A stretch of 64,000 nucleotides of DNA from the NCBI RefSeq assembly GCF_002245895.1, contig NZ_NPJZ01000002.1, forward strand, positions 434,001 through 498,000. Reading direction: 5' to 3'. Made by a program: the position numbers and the translations under genes. The notes under the pieces were generated by a model that was given only the letters and a program-made list of their open reading frames with translations, did no database searches and was not told the origin of the DNA. This document shows, in pieces, positions 55,723-63,807 of this stretch; within the stretch, counting starts at the first letter, position 1, and each line of letters starts with the position of its first letter. This stretch comes from Rhodococcus sp. OK302. GTDB lineage: Bacteria > Actinomycetota > Actinomycetes > Mycobacteriales > Mycobacteriaceae.

Positions 55723-56400
55723 CTAGGCCCCGAGTCCGACATTCGTCCAGATATCAAGGTAGGTGGAGTAATCAACCAATTCGGGCGGTTCCGTCGATGA
55801 CCACACAACACCTTTTGTGGCTTCTTCGCCAAAGTGCAAGCAGAGGTAGCCGCCGCCCCCAGATCTGAATGTTGCTACGCAGCGAGATGGATCAGGATAT
55901 TCATCAGGCGACAGTCCATCCAAAATTGACCATTCAAAGGAGTCGATGCGAAACATGTCCTCGAGAGGAAGCGGGCCGACAGTCTTACCTGCAACGTAGT
56001 ACCAACCATTGTGCAAATTGGCGTAGAAATTCTTGAGGCTGGGAGGGAATTTATTCCAGTAGGCTGGAAGTTCGTCACCTTCGGAGACGGGCGCCCCGCC
56101 AAGGTAGTGGAGATCAGTCCCATCTACCATTTTTACATCATACAAGAGGAAGAATCTGTTCTGCGATTTCAGTAACCGTACATCGGTCAGAGTTTCTTTA
56201 ATGTTTCGGTATGTATCACCCAAGATCGGTCGGCCAAAATTATTCCACTGACTCAATGTTTCCGAAACTCGAAACGCGGTATCGCCAGTTAGTGCATTCA
56301 ACCAGTAGTCCGGTAGCGCCACCTGTTCCATTGGAGTTAGATCCTCAACTTCGACAAGCTCTGGCGAAGCGACGTATCTCGAAATTTTTTCCAGATCCAC
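55723..56400 (-). CDS. SMI1/KNR4 (SUKH)-like protein
   Basis: A 225-residue protein from GTG 56400 (GGAAGG 10 bp upstream). LPAYWNKFPPSLKNFYANLH with the Gly-Trp that follows, RIDSFEWSIL and GGGGYLCLHFGEEATKGVVW resemble the SUKH/SMI1-KNR4 fold used by many toxin immunity proteins. The N-terminal 90 residues (LPDYWLNALTGDTAFRVSET) are not assigned. Region is lower in GC than the flanking operons. Probably an immunity protein; the matching toxin is not in the window. Confidence 0.6.
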   Translation of the reverse strand: MDLEKISRYVASPELVEVEDLTPMEQVALPDYWLNALTGDTAFRVSETLSQWNNFGRPILGDTYRNIKETLTDVRLLKSQNRFFLLYDVKMVDGTDLHYLGGAPVSEGDELPAYWNKFPPSLKNFYANLHNGWYYVAGKTVGPLPLEDMFRIDSFEWSILDGLSPDEYPDPSRCVATFRSGGGGYLCLHFGEEATKGVVWSSTEPPELVDYSTYLDIWTNVGLGA

Positions 56401-56470
56401 TACTGTTCCAACCTTCCGTATGCTGCGAGCGACGCCGCCGAGTTGACGATCTGCCCTGCTGTCCAGAGCG

Positions 56471-56971
56471 TCAGAAAGGGGCGGTGTTTTCCTGAGTTGG
56501 GGGTGGCAGCGTGAGGGCGCGGGTGATGAATCGCGGCGGGATGGCTCCGGTTTTGATGTAGGACAGCAGGATTTCGGTGGCTTCGTCGGGGGTGAGTACT
56601 TCGTCGGCGTAGACGGGGATGACGCTGGTTCCGTTGTTGTACGGGATGCCGTGGTCGGGTTCGCCGTCGCGTGGTCCGCCGTGGCCGATCGCGTAGCTGG
56701 TGCGTCCTGATTCGTCGTCGATGCTGACTTCGACGGCGAGTCCTTCGGCTGAGCCGGCGCATTGGCAGTAGGTGCGTCCCATTGAGGCCCGTTCGGCGGT
56801 GGTGAGATTGTCCGGCCACGCGGGGCGCGGCAGTTTCTCGAGAATGATGTACGACCGTTTGATTCCGTCGAGGTTGCGGGGCAGTCGTTTAGCCATGCCT
56901 TCCGCAACGCCATCGGAACCGAAGGACATGTTTCCGCTGCTGTGGGTGACCATGTAGGTGGGAATTGCCAT
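56471..56971 (-). CDS. Imm1-like immunity protein
   Basis: A 166-residue protein. The end, VYADEVLTPDEATEILLSYI followed by PPRF, follows the Imm1 pattern (a helix before a short beta strand with the partner-binding face), and GRTSYAIGHGG is the central strand. Imm1 proteins protect against deaminase-type polymorphic toxins in actinobacteria. ATG 56971 has AAGGGA 8 bp upstream. Very different base composition (Thr/Pro/Arg codons rich in CG) from the SUKH-like gene next to it. Confidence 0.55.
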   Translation of the reverse strand: MAIPTYMVTHSSGNMSFGSDGVAEGMAKRLPRNLDGIKRSYIILEKLPRPAWPDNLTTAERASMGRTYCQCAGSAEGLAVEVSIDDESGRTSYAIGHGGPRDGEPDHGIPYNNGTSVIPVYADEVLTPDEATEILLSYIKTGAIPPRFITRALTLPPPTQENTAPF

Positions 56972-57111
56972 GAGATCGTTCCCTTGTCTCCGTTGTTGCG
57001 GTGGGTCACTTCGTCCAGCGAGGGACGCGCTCAACGATCACTCTTACAATTCGGACGGTTTCCACCTCGCCGCTTTCAGCCACAGGGACGACGCCACTTA
57101 CCTTGTGCCTT

Positions 57112-57152
57112 TGGGAACTTTTTAGCACTTTCTCCGCGGAATTATTTGCCAC
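57112..57152 (+). repeat. paired 17-bp sites, pair 3 (diverged)
   Basis: TGGGAACTTTTTAGCAC (57112-57128) and GCGGAATTATTTGCCAC (57136-57152), again 24 bp apart. The flanking DNA downstream duplicates that of pair 2 as far as about 57596. Confidence 0.7.
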
Positions 57153-57278
57153 TGTGAGGTCTGTCAGGAGGGGTACCGGTTGATCGGCGTGGGCGGCACG
57201 GCCAGTGCGCAGTCACGTCTTGTGGAGTACTCGTGTCGAAAATCTAGGGCAATTTGTTGCGGGTCGCGACTGGCGAAT

Positions 57279-57698
57279 CTATGCGTTCCATTCGGTGATG
57301 GTGGCGTTCTCGATGCCGCCACCGAAGGTGTGGAGCACCAGGAGTGCTTGCCCCGAGGTCACGAGTCGGCCGTCGTCGGTGAGGCCGATGTCGAGCATTC
57401 CGGCCTCACCGTGCACCTGACACCACACGTAGTCCGGAACCTGGACCAGTCCGGACGCCGGGTCGGTGTCGAGGTCTGCCGAATGTAGGGATACTTCACC
57501 GAATACGTTGTCTTCGAGAGCTTCTGCGGCTTCGCGGTCCACCAGTAGTAGCGGGCCGGCACCGATCAATCCGTCGACGGGAGGCCGGGTGAACACGAAG
57601 TGCGCACGGTCGACGGTCGGAGGGTGCGTCGATGTGTCGACGACGGTACGTTCGCCGACGATGCCTGGCTGTTCAGGGATGACGATCCAGTGGTCCAT
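57279..57698 (-). CDS. hypothetical protein X, immunity-like array
   Basis: A 139-residue acidic protein: MDHWIVIPEQPGIVGE, RPPVDGLIGAGPLLLVDREA, FGEVSLHSADLDTDPASGL and QALLVLHTFGGGIENATI. No family recognised. AAAGGA lies 6 bp before ATG 57698. The C-terminal 100 residues recur almost unchanged in the chimeric gene at 53101, showing recent duplication. The Asp/Glu-rich beta pattern fits an immunity protein. Confidence 0.65.
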   Translation of the reverse strand: MDHWIVIPEQPGIVGERTVVDTSTHPPTVDRAHFVFTRPPVDGLIGAGPLLLVDREAAEALEDNVFGEVSLHSADLDTDPASGLVQVPDYVWCQVHGEAGMLDIGLTDDGRLVTSGQALLVLHTFGGGIENATITEWNA

Positions 57699-57792
57699 TG
57701 AATTCCTTTTCTGCCTGACATGTAGTTGATGAATTAAAAGTGCAGGCGGCGTAAGGCCGTCAGCACCTTGTGCGAGGTATCGAGTTGTCCCG

Positions 57793-58581
57793 CTACTGGT
57801 CGTCGAGTCCGGCGAGAGCGTCGGTAAATGCGGAATCCGGCAACGGGAAGTGCTCTCGCACCGTTGCTCGTCGGTGGTGATCGAGCCACCGCAAGCTCTT
57901 CGCCCGGTCGTCGGATTCGGCGACCGATCGGAATTCGTGCCAGAACGGAATCAGTCGATCGTCATTGATACGCCGCCCGGCGAGGGAATCCAACGCGTTG
58001 TCGATAACGTCGAGTGGAGACCCGGTATTGGCGATGACACGTAATCCTGCCAGGACCGTCCAATCGGAGTGCGGCTGTTCCTGCCGTGCCGCGTAGACGA
58101 GCTCTTTACCGGCTGAGACTCGCTCGATCGAGCGATCCGTGAAGGCCGTCAAGGATGGTCCCAACGCCCACCAGAACACCAATTCCACCGCGGAATCGGT
58201 GTCGAAGATGTCGAGTCGCTGGCCGGCGTGAGACGTATTGCGGTGAAGGCGCTCGTACAGGTCTTGGCGCATCGTGATCACTTCAGGCGAGAGGGGCTTC
58301 ATCAGGGGTTGGTGGCTGAAGTACAACTGTTCGCGATTGGGAATCGGGTCGAAAGCGACGGTGTCGAACCACCATCCGATCGGGACGTGAAGGAGCTGTG
58401 CGTGCAGGCCTTGTCCGATCACGGTCCATTCGGATCCGAGCCGTGCCGCAACGGACTCGAGGACTCGTTCCCATGCCGCGCCGCGTCCCCGGCGTGGTGT
58501 TGCGGCTTTCATGATCGAATCCGCATCGAACTGTGCACGCATTTCGTCGATTGTCGGTATCCGGGGTTTCTTGTCGGTCAC
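57793..58581 (-). CDS. hypothetical protein Y, immunity-like array
   Basis: A 262-residue soluble protein from GTG 58581 (GGGAG 6 bp upstream). TIDEMRAQFDADSIMKA, WERVLESVAARLGSEWTVIG, HVPIGWWFDTVAFDPIPNRE and a helical C-terminus (WHEFRSVAESDDRAKSLRWL) are visible. No family is recognised. Its N-terminal 57 codons are duplicated in the chimeric gene at 53407-53589. It lies between gene X and the membrane-protein gene on the same strand. Confidence 0.65.
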   Translation of the reverse strand: MTDKKPRIPTIDEMRAQFDADSIMKAATPRRGRGAAWERVLESVAARLGSEWTVIGQGLHAQLLHVPIGWWFDTVAFDPIPNREQLYFSHQPLMKPLSPEVITMRQDLYERLHRNTSHAGQRLDIFDTDSAVELVFWWALGPSLTAFTDRSIERVSAGKELVYAARQEQPHSDWTVLAGLRVIANTGSPLDVIDNALDSLAGRRINDDRLIPFWHEFRSVAESDDRAKSLRWLDHHRRATVREHFPLPDSAFTDALAGLDDQ

Positions 58582-59038
58582 CAGAATCTCCCTTTCGAGG
58601 TCGTTGCTCGTTGCTCGTTGCTCATAAGTCGATGTCGGAGATCGGATCGATGTTTCGAAGTAGCTGCAGCGCGCGCTGAGTGCCGCGGTGACCGACTCGG
58701 CTTCCGGTGGTCCCTTCCGCGACATGACCTTCACAGTCAATCGAGATGTAGCGTCACGGCACGGTGGTGGCGTAGGCACGATCGCTCCTGTCCTCACGAT
58801 CGCTCCTGTCGTAGTGGAAGTACCCCGAGAATGGGCGAGTCGGGACAATCCGGTGACAACTTTCCTCCCCCACGTTGCTGCGATGATCGCGGGAACAGTC
58901 GACCAGACAGCCGGTGAAGCGGAATCAGGCAATATCGCCGGCACCGCCGAGATGCCGAGTGCAGTGGCTCCGACGAACACGGCAGGTGCGCAGATCGAGT
59001 GTTTGCGGGTGATCAGCAGTCTGGACAGTGAACCCAGA
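58582..59038 (-). other. spacer with possible decayed membrane gene
   Basis: The minus frame contains two hydrophobic stretches (ICAPAVFVGATALGISAVPA; VWSTVPAIIAATWG) in an otherwise open frame, perhaps a decayed two-helix membrane gene. An 18-bp tandem duplication lies at 58777-58812. No start can be supported. Confidence 0.3.
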
Positions 59039-59893
59039 TCACGGTCGGTTTCCGTCCGAGAGTGGGGTCGGTTCGGTGAAGCGAGTGATGCTGGCCTGGG
59101 TGCCGAGTTCACTGCGTAGGTCGGGGCGGGACCAGTAGGTGTGTAGTGCGTGCAGTGTCGCGACGGGGTCGGTCGAGATCCAGATACCGTGCCAGGTGTA
59201 GCGGCGAACTCGCACCGATCGGCGCCCGCTCCCAGTCGGGTCTTCGCGGTAGGCGATGCGGATGCTGTAACTCGGTATCAGGGAGGTCTTCTGTTCCTCG
59301 ATCGGTTCGATCGAGATGACCTGGTCCCATCTCATGTGTCGGTGGAACCCTCGATCCAGGGTGATGCCGTCGGTATTGACTCGTACCGATACGGCACGGT
59401 TTTCGGGGTTCATAGCGATCATGACTGTGTGGACCAGGATCGCTCCGGCGAAGGTGGCAACGCTGGCACCACCGAGCAGCAGAAGGACGACGGCCGGGAT
59501 CTCTCGGGTTCCGCTGGTAAAAACGACGCCGTTGACATACCCCCACACGAAGAACACTCCGGTAGCGATGAACATCAGTGCGGCGACAAGCATGATCGAC
59601 TGTGATGTCATCGAACTCCGAATCACGGTCTCTCCCGTTCGGATACGGACTGGGATTCGATCGATCGGAAGGCAGCGAGCGATCGATCGGTGATGAATCA
59701 TCGCCCACGACACCGCGGCCATCACGAGGATGAGTACATACAGTGCAGGATGAGGTGCGCCGGTGGCTAGCATTGCGACAGAACCCAACCCGGCGAACGC
59801 AGCCATCGCCCAGCGCACAACCCTTGAGTTACGGGTCGTCGCGGGTGCCCACTGCGCGGGCAGTGTTTCGGTGGAGGTTGTAGTCCTGATCAT
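59039..59893 (-). CDS. membrane protein with PH-like domain
   Basis: A 284-residue protein with four predicted transmembrane helices in two pairs (MAAFAGLGSVAMLATGA with ALYVLILVMAAVSWAMIH; SIMLVAALMFIATGVFF with AVVLLLLGGASVATFAGAIL) and a cytoplasmic C-terminal beta domain (VSVRVNTDGITLDRGF, WDQVISIEPIEEQ) like a PH domain. ATG 59893 overlaps the stop of the large exported protein (ATGA) and has AGGGA 5 bp upstream. Coupling implies a shared function, perhaps handling of that protein. Confidence 0.75.
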   Translation of the reverse strand: MIRTTTSTETLPAQWAPATTRNSRVVRWAMAAFAGLGSVAMLATGAPHPALYVLILVMAAVSWAMIHHRSIARCLPIDRIPVRIRTGETVIRSSMTSQSIMLVAALMFIATGVFFVWGYVNGVVFTSGTREIPAVVLLLLGGASVATFAGAILVHTVMIAMNPENRAVSVRVNTDGITLDRGFHRHMRWDQVISIEPIEEQKTSLIPSYSIRIAYREDPTGSGRRSVRVRRYTWHGIWISTDPVATLHALHTYWSRPDLRSELGTQASITRFTEPTPLSDGNRP

Positions 59894-62208
59894 CTGGTCC
59901 CTGTCCATAGTGCGCGGACTCCGCGGCCAATCAGATGACCTACTGCACCACCCCCCACAACGCCGAGGGCCCCACCAATACCAGCTCCGATGAGTATGCC
60001 GACTGGACCTCCTGCGGCGCCGATTTCTGCACCGGCCCAGGCACCTGCGATCCCTCCGGCGATTCCTCCACCGGATGCCCCGACAGTTTCAGGGATCGGA
60101 CCTCCGTCCGCAAGGGTTAGTGCGCCGTCAGCGACACTCACCGCAGCGCCGACGACAGGCAGGCTGCGCCCGAACCGCCCGAGAAGCCGAGACGCTTCGA
60201 GTGCTTCGGCGGCGCGGATCGCGTGTCGCCCGGGCTCGACTGCGCGCGAGGACATTTTGGCGGCGAGTTCGGCTGTCGACAATCCGCCGGCAAGTACGGA
60301 ACCGGGGATATCCGGCGAGTACTCGGTGCCGTCGAGAACCCGGACAATGTCGGCATCGGAGAAGCCGGCATCACGCAACCTGTTGATGTGCCATTCAAGA
60401 TCGGCGAGTTGTTCCTGCGCGGTCAGCGGGACATTACCGGTGAAGTCTTCGGGGACGTCACCGTGCGCTCGGGCCAGTTGATTCGCAGCTTGCTGTTGTG
60501 GACTGATTACCAGTTCTCGGGTGAAGTTGTAGTTGGTGGATTGGGCCGGACGTGATTCGGTCTCCGCCTGGTCGAGGGTGAATGCGGGTTCTGATTCGAT
60601 GTTGTCCGAATACTCGGGTTTCGGATATGCGGTGATCGATTGACCGCCGTAGCCGGAAGTAACCGGTTGCTGCGTCTGCTCCGCGAGGATGACGTCGCCC
60701 AGAGGGCTTCCGGTTCCGGTTTCGGCGATCGGGGGTTCGGAGACCTGCGAGTCGGGATCGGCGAGCATCAACTGCGCCAGGTCCGAGTCTGCCGGATCGG
60801 CAGGTTCGGTGGTGTAGTCGGTTCCGCCATTGGTGGAGGTGACGGGTTGTTGTGTCTGATTGGCGAGGATGGTGTCGCCGAGTGGGTTTCCTGTTCCGGT
60901 GTCGGTGATCGGGGGTTCGGAGACCTGCGAGTCGGGATCGGCGAGCATCAACTGCGCTAAGTCCGAGTCCGCCGGATCGGCCGCTGCCTGGACGGGATTG
61001 GCAGCCAGAATGGCCTGCGCATTCTTCCGGGCCTGTTCACCTGCCGGGGTCATGGGACCGATGAAACCCGCTTGTTCCTCCAGCGTCGCGCGTTCTTCCG
61101 GGGTCAGTGGATCAGCCAGGATCGGGTACAGAGGATTGAGTCCGGTGGTGTCGACGACCTGAACGAGCTTCCCGTCCCGAACCTCGTAGTGGGTCGGGAT
61201 CGGTTTGCCGTTGGCGTCGTACGCCCACGGAGCCTCGACCGTAGAGACGGGACTGCCGTCGGCATCGAAGACGGTAACCGAGCTGTCCGGATTCACCGCC
61301 ATGTGCCCGCCGGGCGGGACTGTGACGGGGATTTCCGCCTCGTGCGAGGAGGTCCGGTCGTGGATGAGGTAGAAGAACCGACTTCCCTCATTGAACGGAT
61401 CGGCGACTCTGAGCTGGGACTGGCCACCGGGCGCGTACTGCATCAACGGTGCCGCAAGAGTGCCGACGGCTTGGGAGAGAACGGATTCCGGTGCCCGCGC
61501 ACCGAACGGTGTACGGCGGCCCCGGACTCCGGCACCGGCACCGGCGGCGGCGAAGGCTGCCGCGCCGAGGAGAGCGAGTTCGAGCAACCGGTTTCGGCCC
61601 TCGCCCGGGTCGGTGGGGGAGACGGCGACCGGTGCCGATTCCGGGTGCACCGGAACGTCATTGGCGGCGGGAACAGGTCCGGGACCGCGATCGGAAGTCG
61701 CTGTTGGAGTGGATGTTCCAGGTAGTGACGGCTGTGGCGCCGCCGTGTCCGGCCCGGCACTGCTGCCGGGGACATCTCGTCCCGGTGTGTTCTCGGCACC
61801 TGCTGGTGCGCCTGGTGCTGCGGGCACGGCCGCGCCGGGGACCGGCACGATGTCGGTGCCGTTGTAGCGGGGCATCAGTGTCGGTGCGTTCGCCCCGACC
61901 TGCAGACCGGGCCCGGCCTGTCCTCTCTGGCCTGCCTGCCCGGGTAGCGCCGGCGGCGCGGTCGTGGTGGACGGTGCGGTCAGACACGGGTTGATGTATT
62001 CGGGTGGGATCGGAGAACCCGGCGGTAGGGCAGCGATCATGTTCAGGTAGATCTGATGATCACGTGCCCGTACGGCTTCGCAGTCCTCTGCGGGGGTGGC
62101 GTGGGCCGGCGGGGCAGCGAGTGCGAGCGCGCCGCTGAACGCGCCGGCGGCGGCGGTGGTGAGTGCACCCGCGGCGAGGATTCCGGCGACACGTACCCGC
62201 CGGCTCAC
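59890..62208 (-). CDS. large exported repeat protein with C-terminal glycine zipper
   Basis: A 772-residue protein. Signal peptide (RVAGILAAGALTTAAAG, cleavage near AHATPA), Pro/Ala/Thr-rich stretch to about 220, a hydrophobic helix (LLELALLGAAAFAAAGAGAG), a central domain, then two near-identical 54-residue repeats (each with ADSDLAQLMLADPDSQVSEP and QTQQPVTS), and finally a Gly-rich hydrophobic region (GGGIAGGIAGAWAGAEIGAA, VGILIGAGIGGALGVVGGGA) resembling membrane-active glycine zippers. GTG 62208 overlaps the preceding stop (GTGA). It may be a secreted or surface effector whose immunity genes follow; no toxin domain is recognised. Confidence 0.75.
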   Translation of the reverse strand: MSRRVRVAGILAAGALTTAAAGAFSGALALAAPPAHATPAEDCEAVRARDHQIYLNMIAALPPGSPIPPEYINPCLTAPSTTTAPPALPGQAGQRGQAGPGLQVGANAPTLMPRYNGTDIVPVPGAAVPAAPGAPAGAENTPGRDVPGSSAGPDTAAPQPSLPGTSTPTATSDRGPGPVPAANDVPVHPESAPVAVSPTDPGEGRNRLLELALLGAAAFAAAGAGAGVRGRRTPFGARAPESVLSQAVGTLAAPLMQYAPGGQSQLRVADPFNEGSRFFYLIHDRTSSHEAEIPVTVPPGGHMAVNPDSSVTVFDADGSPVSTVEAPWAYDANGKPIPTHYEVRDGKLVQVVDTTGLNPLYPILADPLTPEERATLEEQAGFIGPMTPAGEQARKNAQAILAANPVQAAADPADSDLAQLMLADPDSQVSEPPITDTGTGNPLGDTILANQTQQPVTSTNGGTDYTTEPADPADSDLAQLMLADPDSQVSEPPIAETGTGSPLGDVILAEQTQQPVTSGYGGQSITAYPKPEYSDNIESEPAFTLDQAETESRPAQSTNYNFTRELVISPQQQAANQLARAHGDVPEDFTGNVPLTAQEQLADLEWHINRLRDAGFSDADIVRVLDGTEYSPDIPGSVLAGGLSTAELAAKMSSRAVEPGRHAIRAAEALEASRLLGRFGRSLPVVGAAVSVADGALTLADGGPIPETVGASGGGIAGGIAGAWAGAEIGAAGGPVGILIGAGIGGALGVVGGGAVGHLIGRGVRALWTGTR

Positions 62209-62528
62209 CGGTTCGTCTTCCGGCTTGTCGAGACCACGTTCGCGACGAGGGTGTCGGTGCCCCACCAGAACAGGCGGCCCGCGATCGACATCACCAGGAA
62301 CAATCCCAGATACACCCACATGGTGCCGTGCTCGGCCGCCCAGCCGGCGACCCGGTCGAGGTTCGCGAACACCAGTATCAGCACTGCGAGCCCGGCCGCC
62401 AGTGACAGTGCCGCACGCGCGAGGCGGGCGCCTTCGCCCTGGGCTGTCGTGCTCGGTGCTGGGGCCAGGAGGGTGTCGTCGTCGTGTTCTCCGGTGGTGT
62501 CGTGTGTGCGTGTCGTGGTCTGCGTCAT
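62205..62528 (-). CDS. small two-helix membrane protein, copy 2
   Basis: A 107-residue protein: Thr/His/Asp-rich N-terminus (MTQTTTRTHDTTGE), ARAALSLAAGLAVLILVFA and MWVYLGLFLVMSIAGRLFWW as transmembrane helices. Nearly identical to the gene at 63432-63764 from APAPSTTAQGEGARLARAAL to LFWWGTDTL. Stop overlaps the GTG of the exported repeat protein. Likely an accessory or chaperone for its export or anchoring. Confidence 0.75.
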   Translation of the reverse strand: MTQTTTRTHDTTGEHDDDTLLAPAPSTTAQGEGARLARAALSLAAGLAVLILVFANLDRVAGWAAEHGTMWVYLGLFLVMSIAGRLFWWGTDTLVANVVSTSRKTNR

Positions 62529-62553
62529 CGTCTTTCTTCCCCCGTGATGGTTC

Positions 62554-62590
62554 GTTGGTGCTCTCAGGCGGTTGTTGGTGCTCTCAGGCG
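62554..62590. repeat. 17-bp direct repeat
   Basis: GTTGGTGCTCTCAGGCG occurs at 62554-62570 and 62574-62590, between the hairpins and the start of the second small membrane gene. Function unknown; possible promoter-region repeat. Confidence 0.5.
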
Positions 62591-62599
62591 GTCCCCGCA

Positions 62600-62668
62600 G
62601 GCGCCGGCGGGCATGCTCGATCCCTGCCGGCGCCGAGCGATCGGCACCGTCGGTGCCGATCGCTCGGC
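62600..62668. terminator. two adjacent large hairpins between gene modules
   Basis: GCCGAGCGATCGGCACCG, one base, then its exact reverse complement (62632-62668), and next to it GGCGCCGGC..GGG pairing with CCC..GCCGGCGCC (about 62600-62634). Located 66 bp after the lipoprotein stop; likely terminates that transcript. Confidence 0.6.
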
Positions 62669-62733
62669 CGCTCTCGAACGGCACCGATCCCCGGGGCAGT
62701 GGACCGTGTAGGTGTGCCGCCCCGGGGGCGGGA

Positions 62734-63435
62734 TCAATCGAGTTTCGCGACCGCCGCCCGCAGGAGCGCGTCGAACTCGTCCCGCTCTGCCCGCGGCGAG
62801 GTGTTCGTATCCGATGGGGTCTGCTCGAGCATCACCCGATAGGGCCCGACCCAGGCGTGACCCACGATCCTCAATGTCGTAGCGGGAGAAGACGTGTCAC
62901 CGGGAATCAGTGAGCGGACCTCGGCCCGCTGCCGATACACGATCACCTCGTCCGCCGCCAGGTCGGACGGCGGATCCAGGCGGGTGGTGTCCATCGCCGT
63001 CGAGTCCACGGGTGTCCCGTCGACCGTCCGCGTGGTCACGGCCGTGGAACACGGACCGAAGAACATTCGCTCGACGAGCGCGGGTGTTTGACTCTCCCCG
63101 GTGGACACGGCGGTGACGTAGATGTCGCCGGTCGTGGTCTGAGCGTTCGCGGCCGCCTGGGGTGCCACGGTTTCGATCCGTGCCTGTTCCTCGCGGGGCT
63201 GTGCGCAGTCGGCAGGCTCGAAGGTGGTGTTCGAGATCGCGTCGGCGAGCTGCCGCCCGTACGCTGCCGGATCGGGAACCGGGTAGTACTGCGAGCCGGC
63301 CGGAAAATCGGATTCGGCCAACATCAGTGGCTGCAGATCCTCGGGCTGTACCGCATCCGCGGTCCCATCGCCGCTCGAGCATCCCGACATCAGCACGACC
63401 AGGCCGACCGCGACCGCGGCAGCACCCCGGCTCAC
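62734..63435 (-). CDS. exported lipoprotein (sensor-domain/DUF5642-like)
   Basis: A 233-residue protein with a lipoprotein signal (AVAVGLVVLMSGC, lipid-modified Cys about residue 19). The mature part begins with PLMLAESDFPAGSQYYPV and has paired Cys (EPADCAQP; FFGPCSTAV), as in mycobacterial PknH-type extracellular sensor domains and DUF5642 lipoproteins. GTG 63435 overlaps the stop of the small membrane gene (GTGA). It is the first of two exported proteins in parallel modules. Confidence 0.78.
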   Translation of the reverse strand: MSRGAAAVAVGLVVLMSGCSSGDGTADAVQPEDLQPLMLAESDFPAGSQYYPVPDPAAYGRQLADAISNTTFEPADCAQPREEQARIETVAPQAAANAQTTTGDIYVTAVSTGESQTPALVERMFFGPCSTAVTTRTVDGTPVDSTAMDTTRLDPPSDLAADEVIVYRQRAEVRSLIPGDTSSPATTLRIVGHAWVGPYRVMLEQTPSDTNTSPRAERDEFDALLRAAVAKLD

Positions 63436-63764
63436 CGGTCCGCCTCCGCGGTGACCGCGTGCGCGGTGAGGGTGTCGGTGCCCCACCAGAACAGCCGTCC
63501 CGCGATCGACATCACCAGGAACAACCCCAGATACACCCACATGGTGCCGTGCTCGGCCGCCCAGCCGGCGACCCGGTCGAGGTTCGCGAACACCAGTATC
63601 AGCACCGCGAGCCCGGCCGCCAGCGACAGTGCCGCACGCGCGAGGCGGGCGCCTTCGCCCTGGGCTGTCGTGCTCGGTGCTGGCGCCAGGAGGGCGTCGC
63701 CGTCGCCTGGATCGTCGTCGCGTTCTCTGCTGGTGTCGTGCGTGCGTGTCGTGGCGTGCGTCAT
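63432..63764 (-). CDS. small two-helix membrane protein, copy 1
   Basis: A 110-residue paralogue of the gene at 62205-62528 with the same transmembrane segments (ARAALSLAAGLAVLILVFA; MWVYLGLFLVMSIAGRLFWW). GGGGAG lies 8 bp before ATG 63764. Coupled to the lipoprotein gene by a GTGA overlap. The near-identity over about 260 bp shows recent tandem duplication or gene conversion. Confidence 0.75.
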   Translation of the reverse strand: MTHATTRTHDTSRERDDDPGDGDALLAPAPSTTAQGEGARLARAALSLAAGLAVLILVFANLDRVAGWAAEHGTMWVYLGLFLVMSIAGRLFWWGTDTLTAHAVTAEADR

Positions 63765-63807
63765 CGACAGATCTCCCCTGTGGTGGCGTCCCCGAAAAAG
63801 TCTGTGG

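Noticed and set aside
52511..57152. CRISPR array
   Set aside because: The 17-bp sites come only in pairs far apart, with no regular spacers or cas genes.
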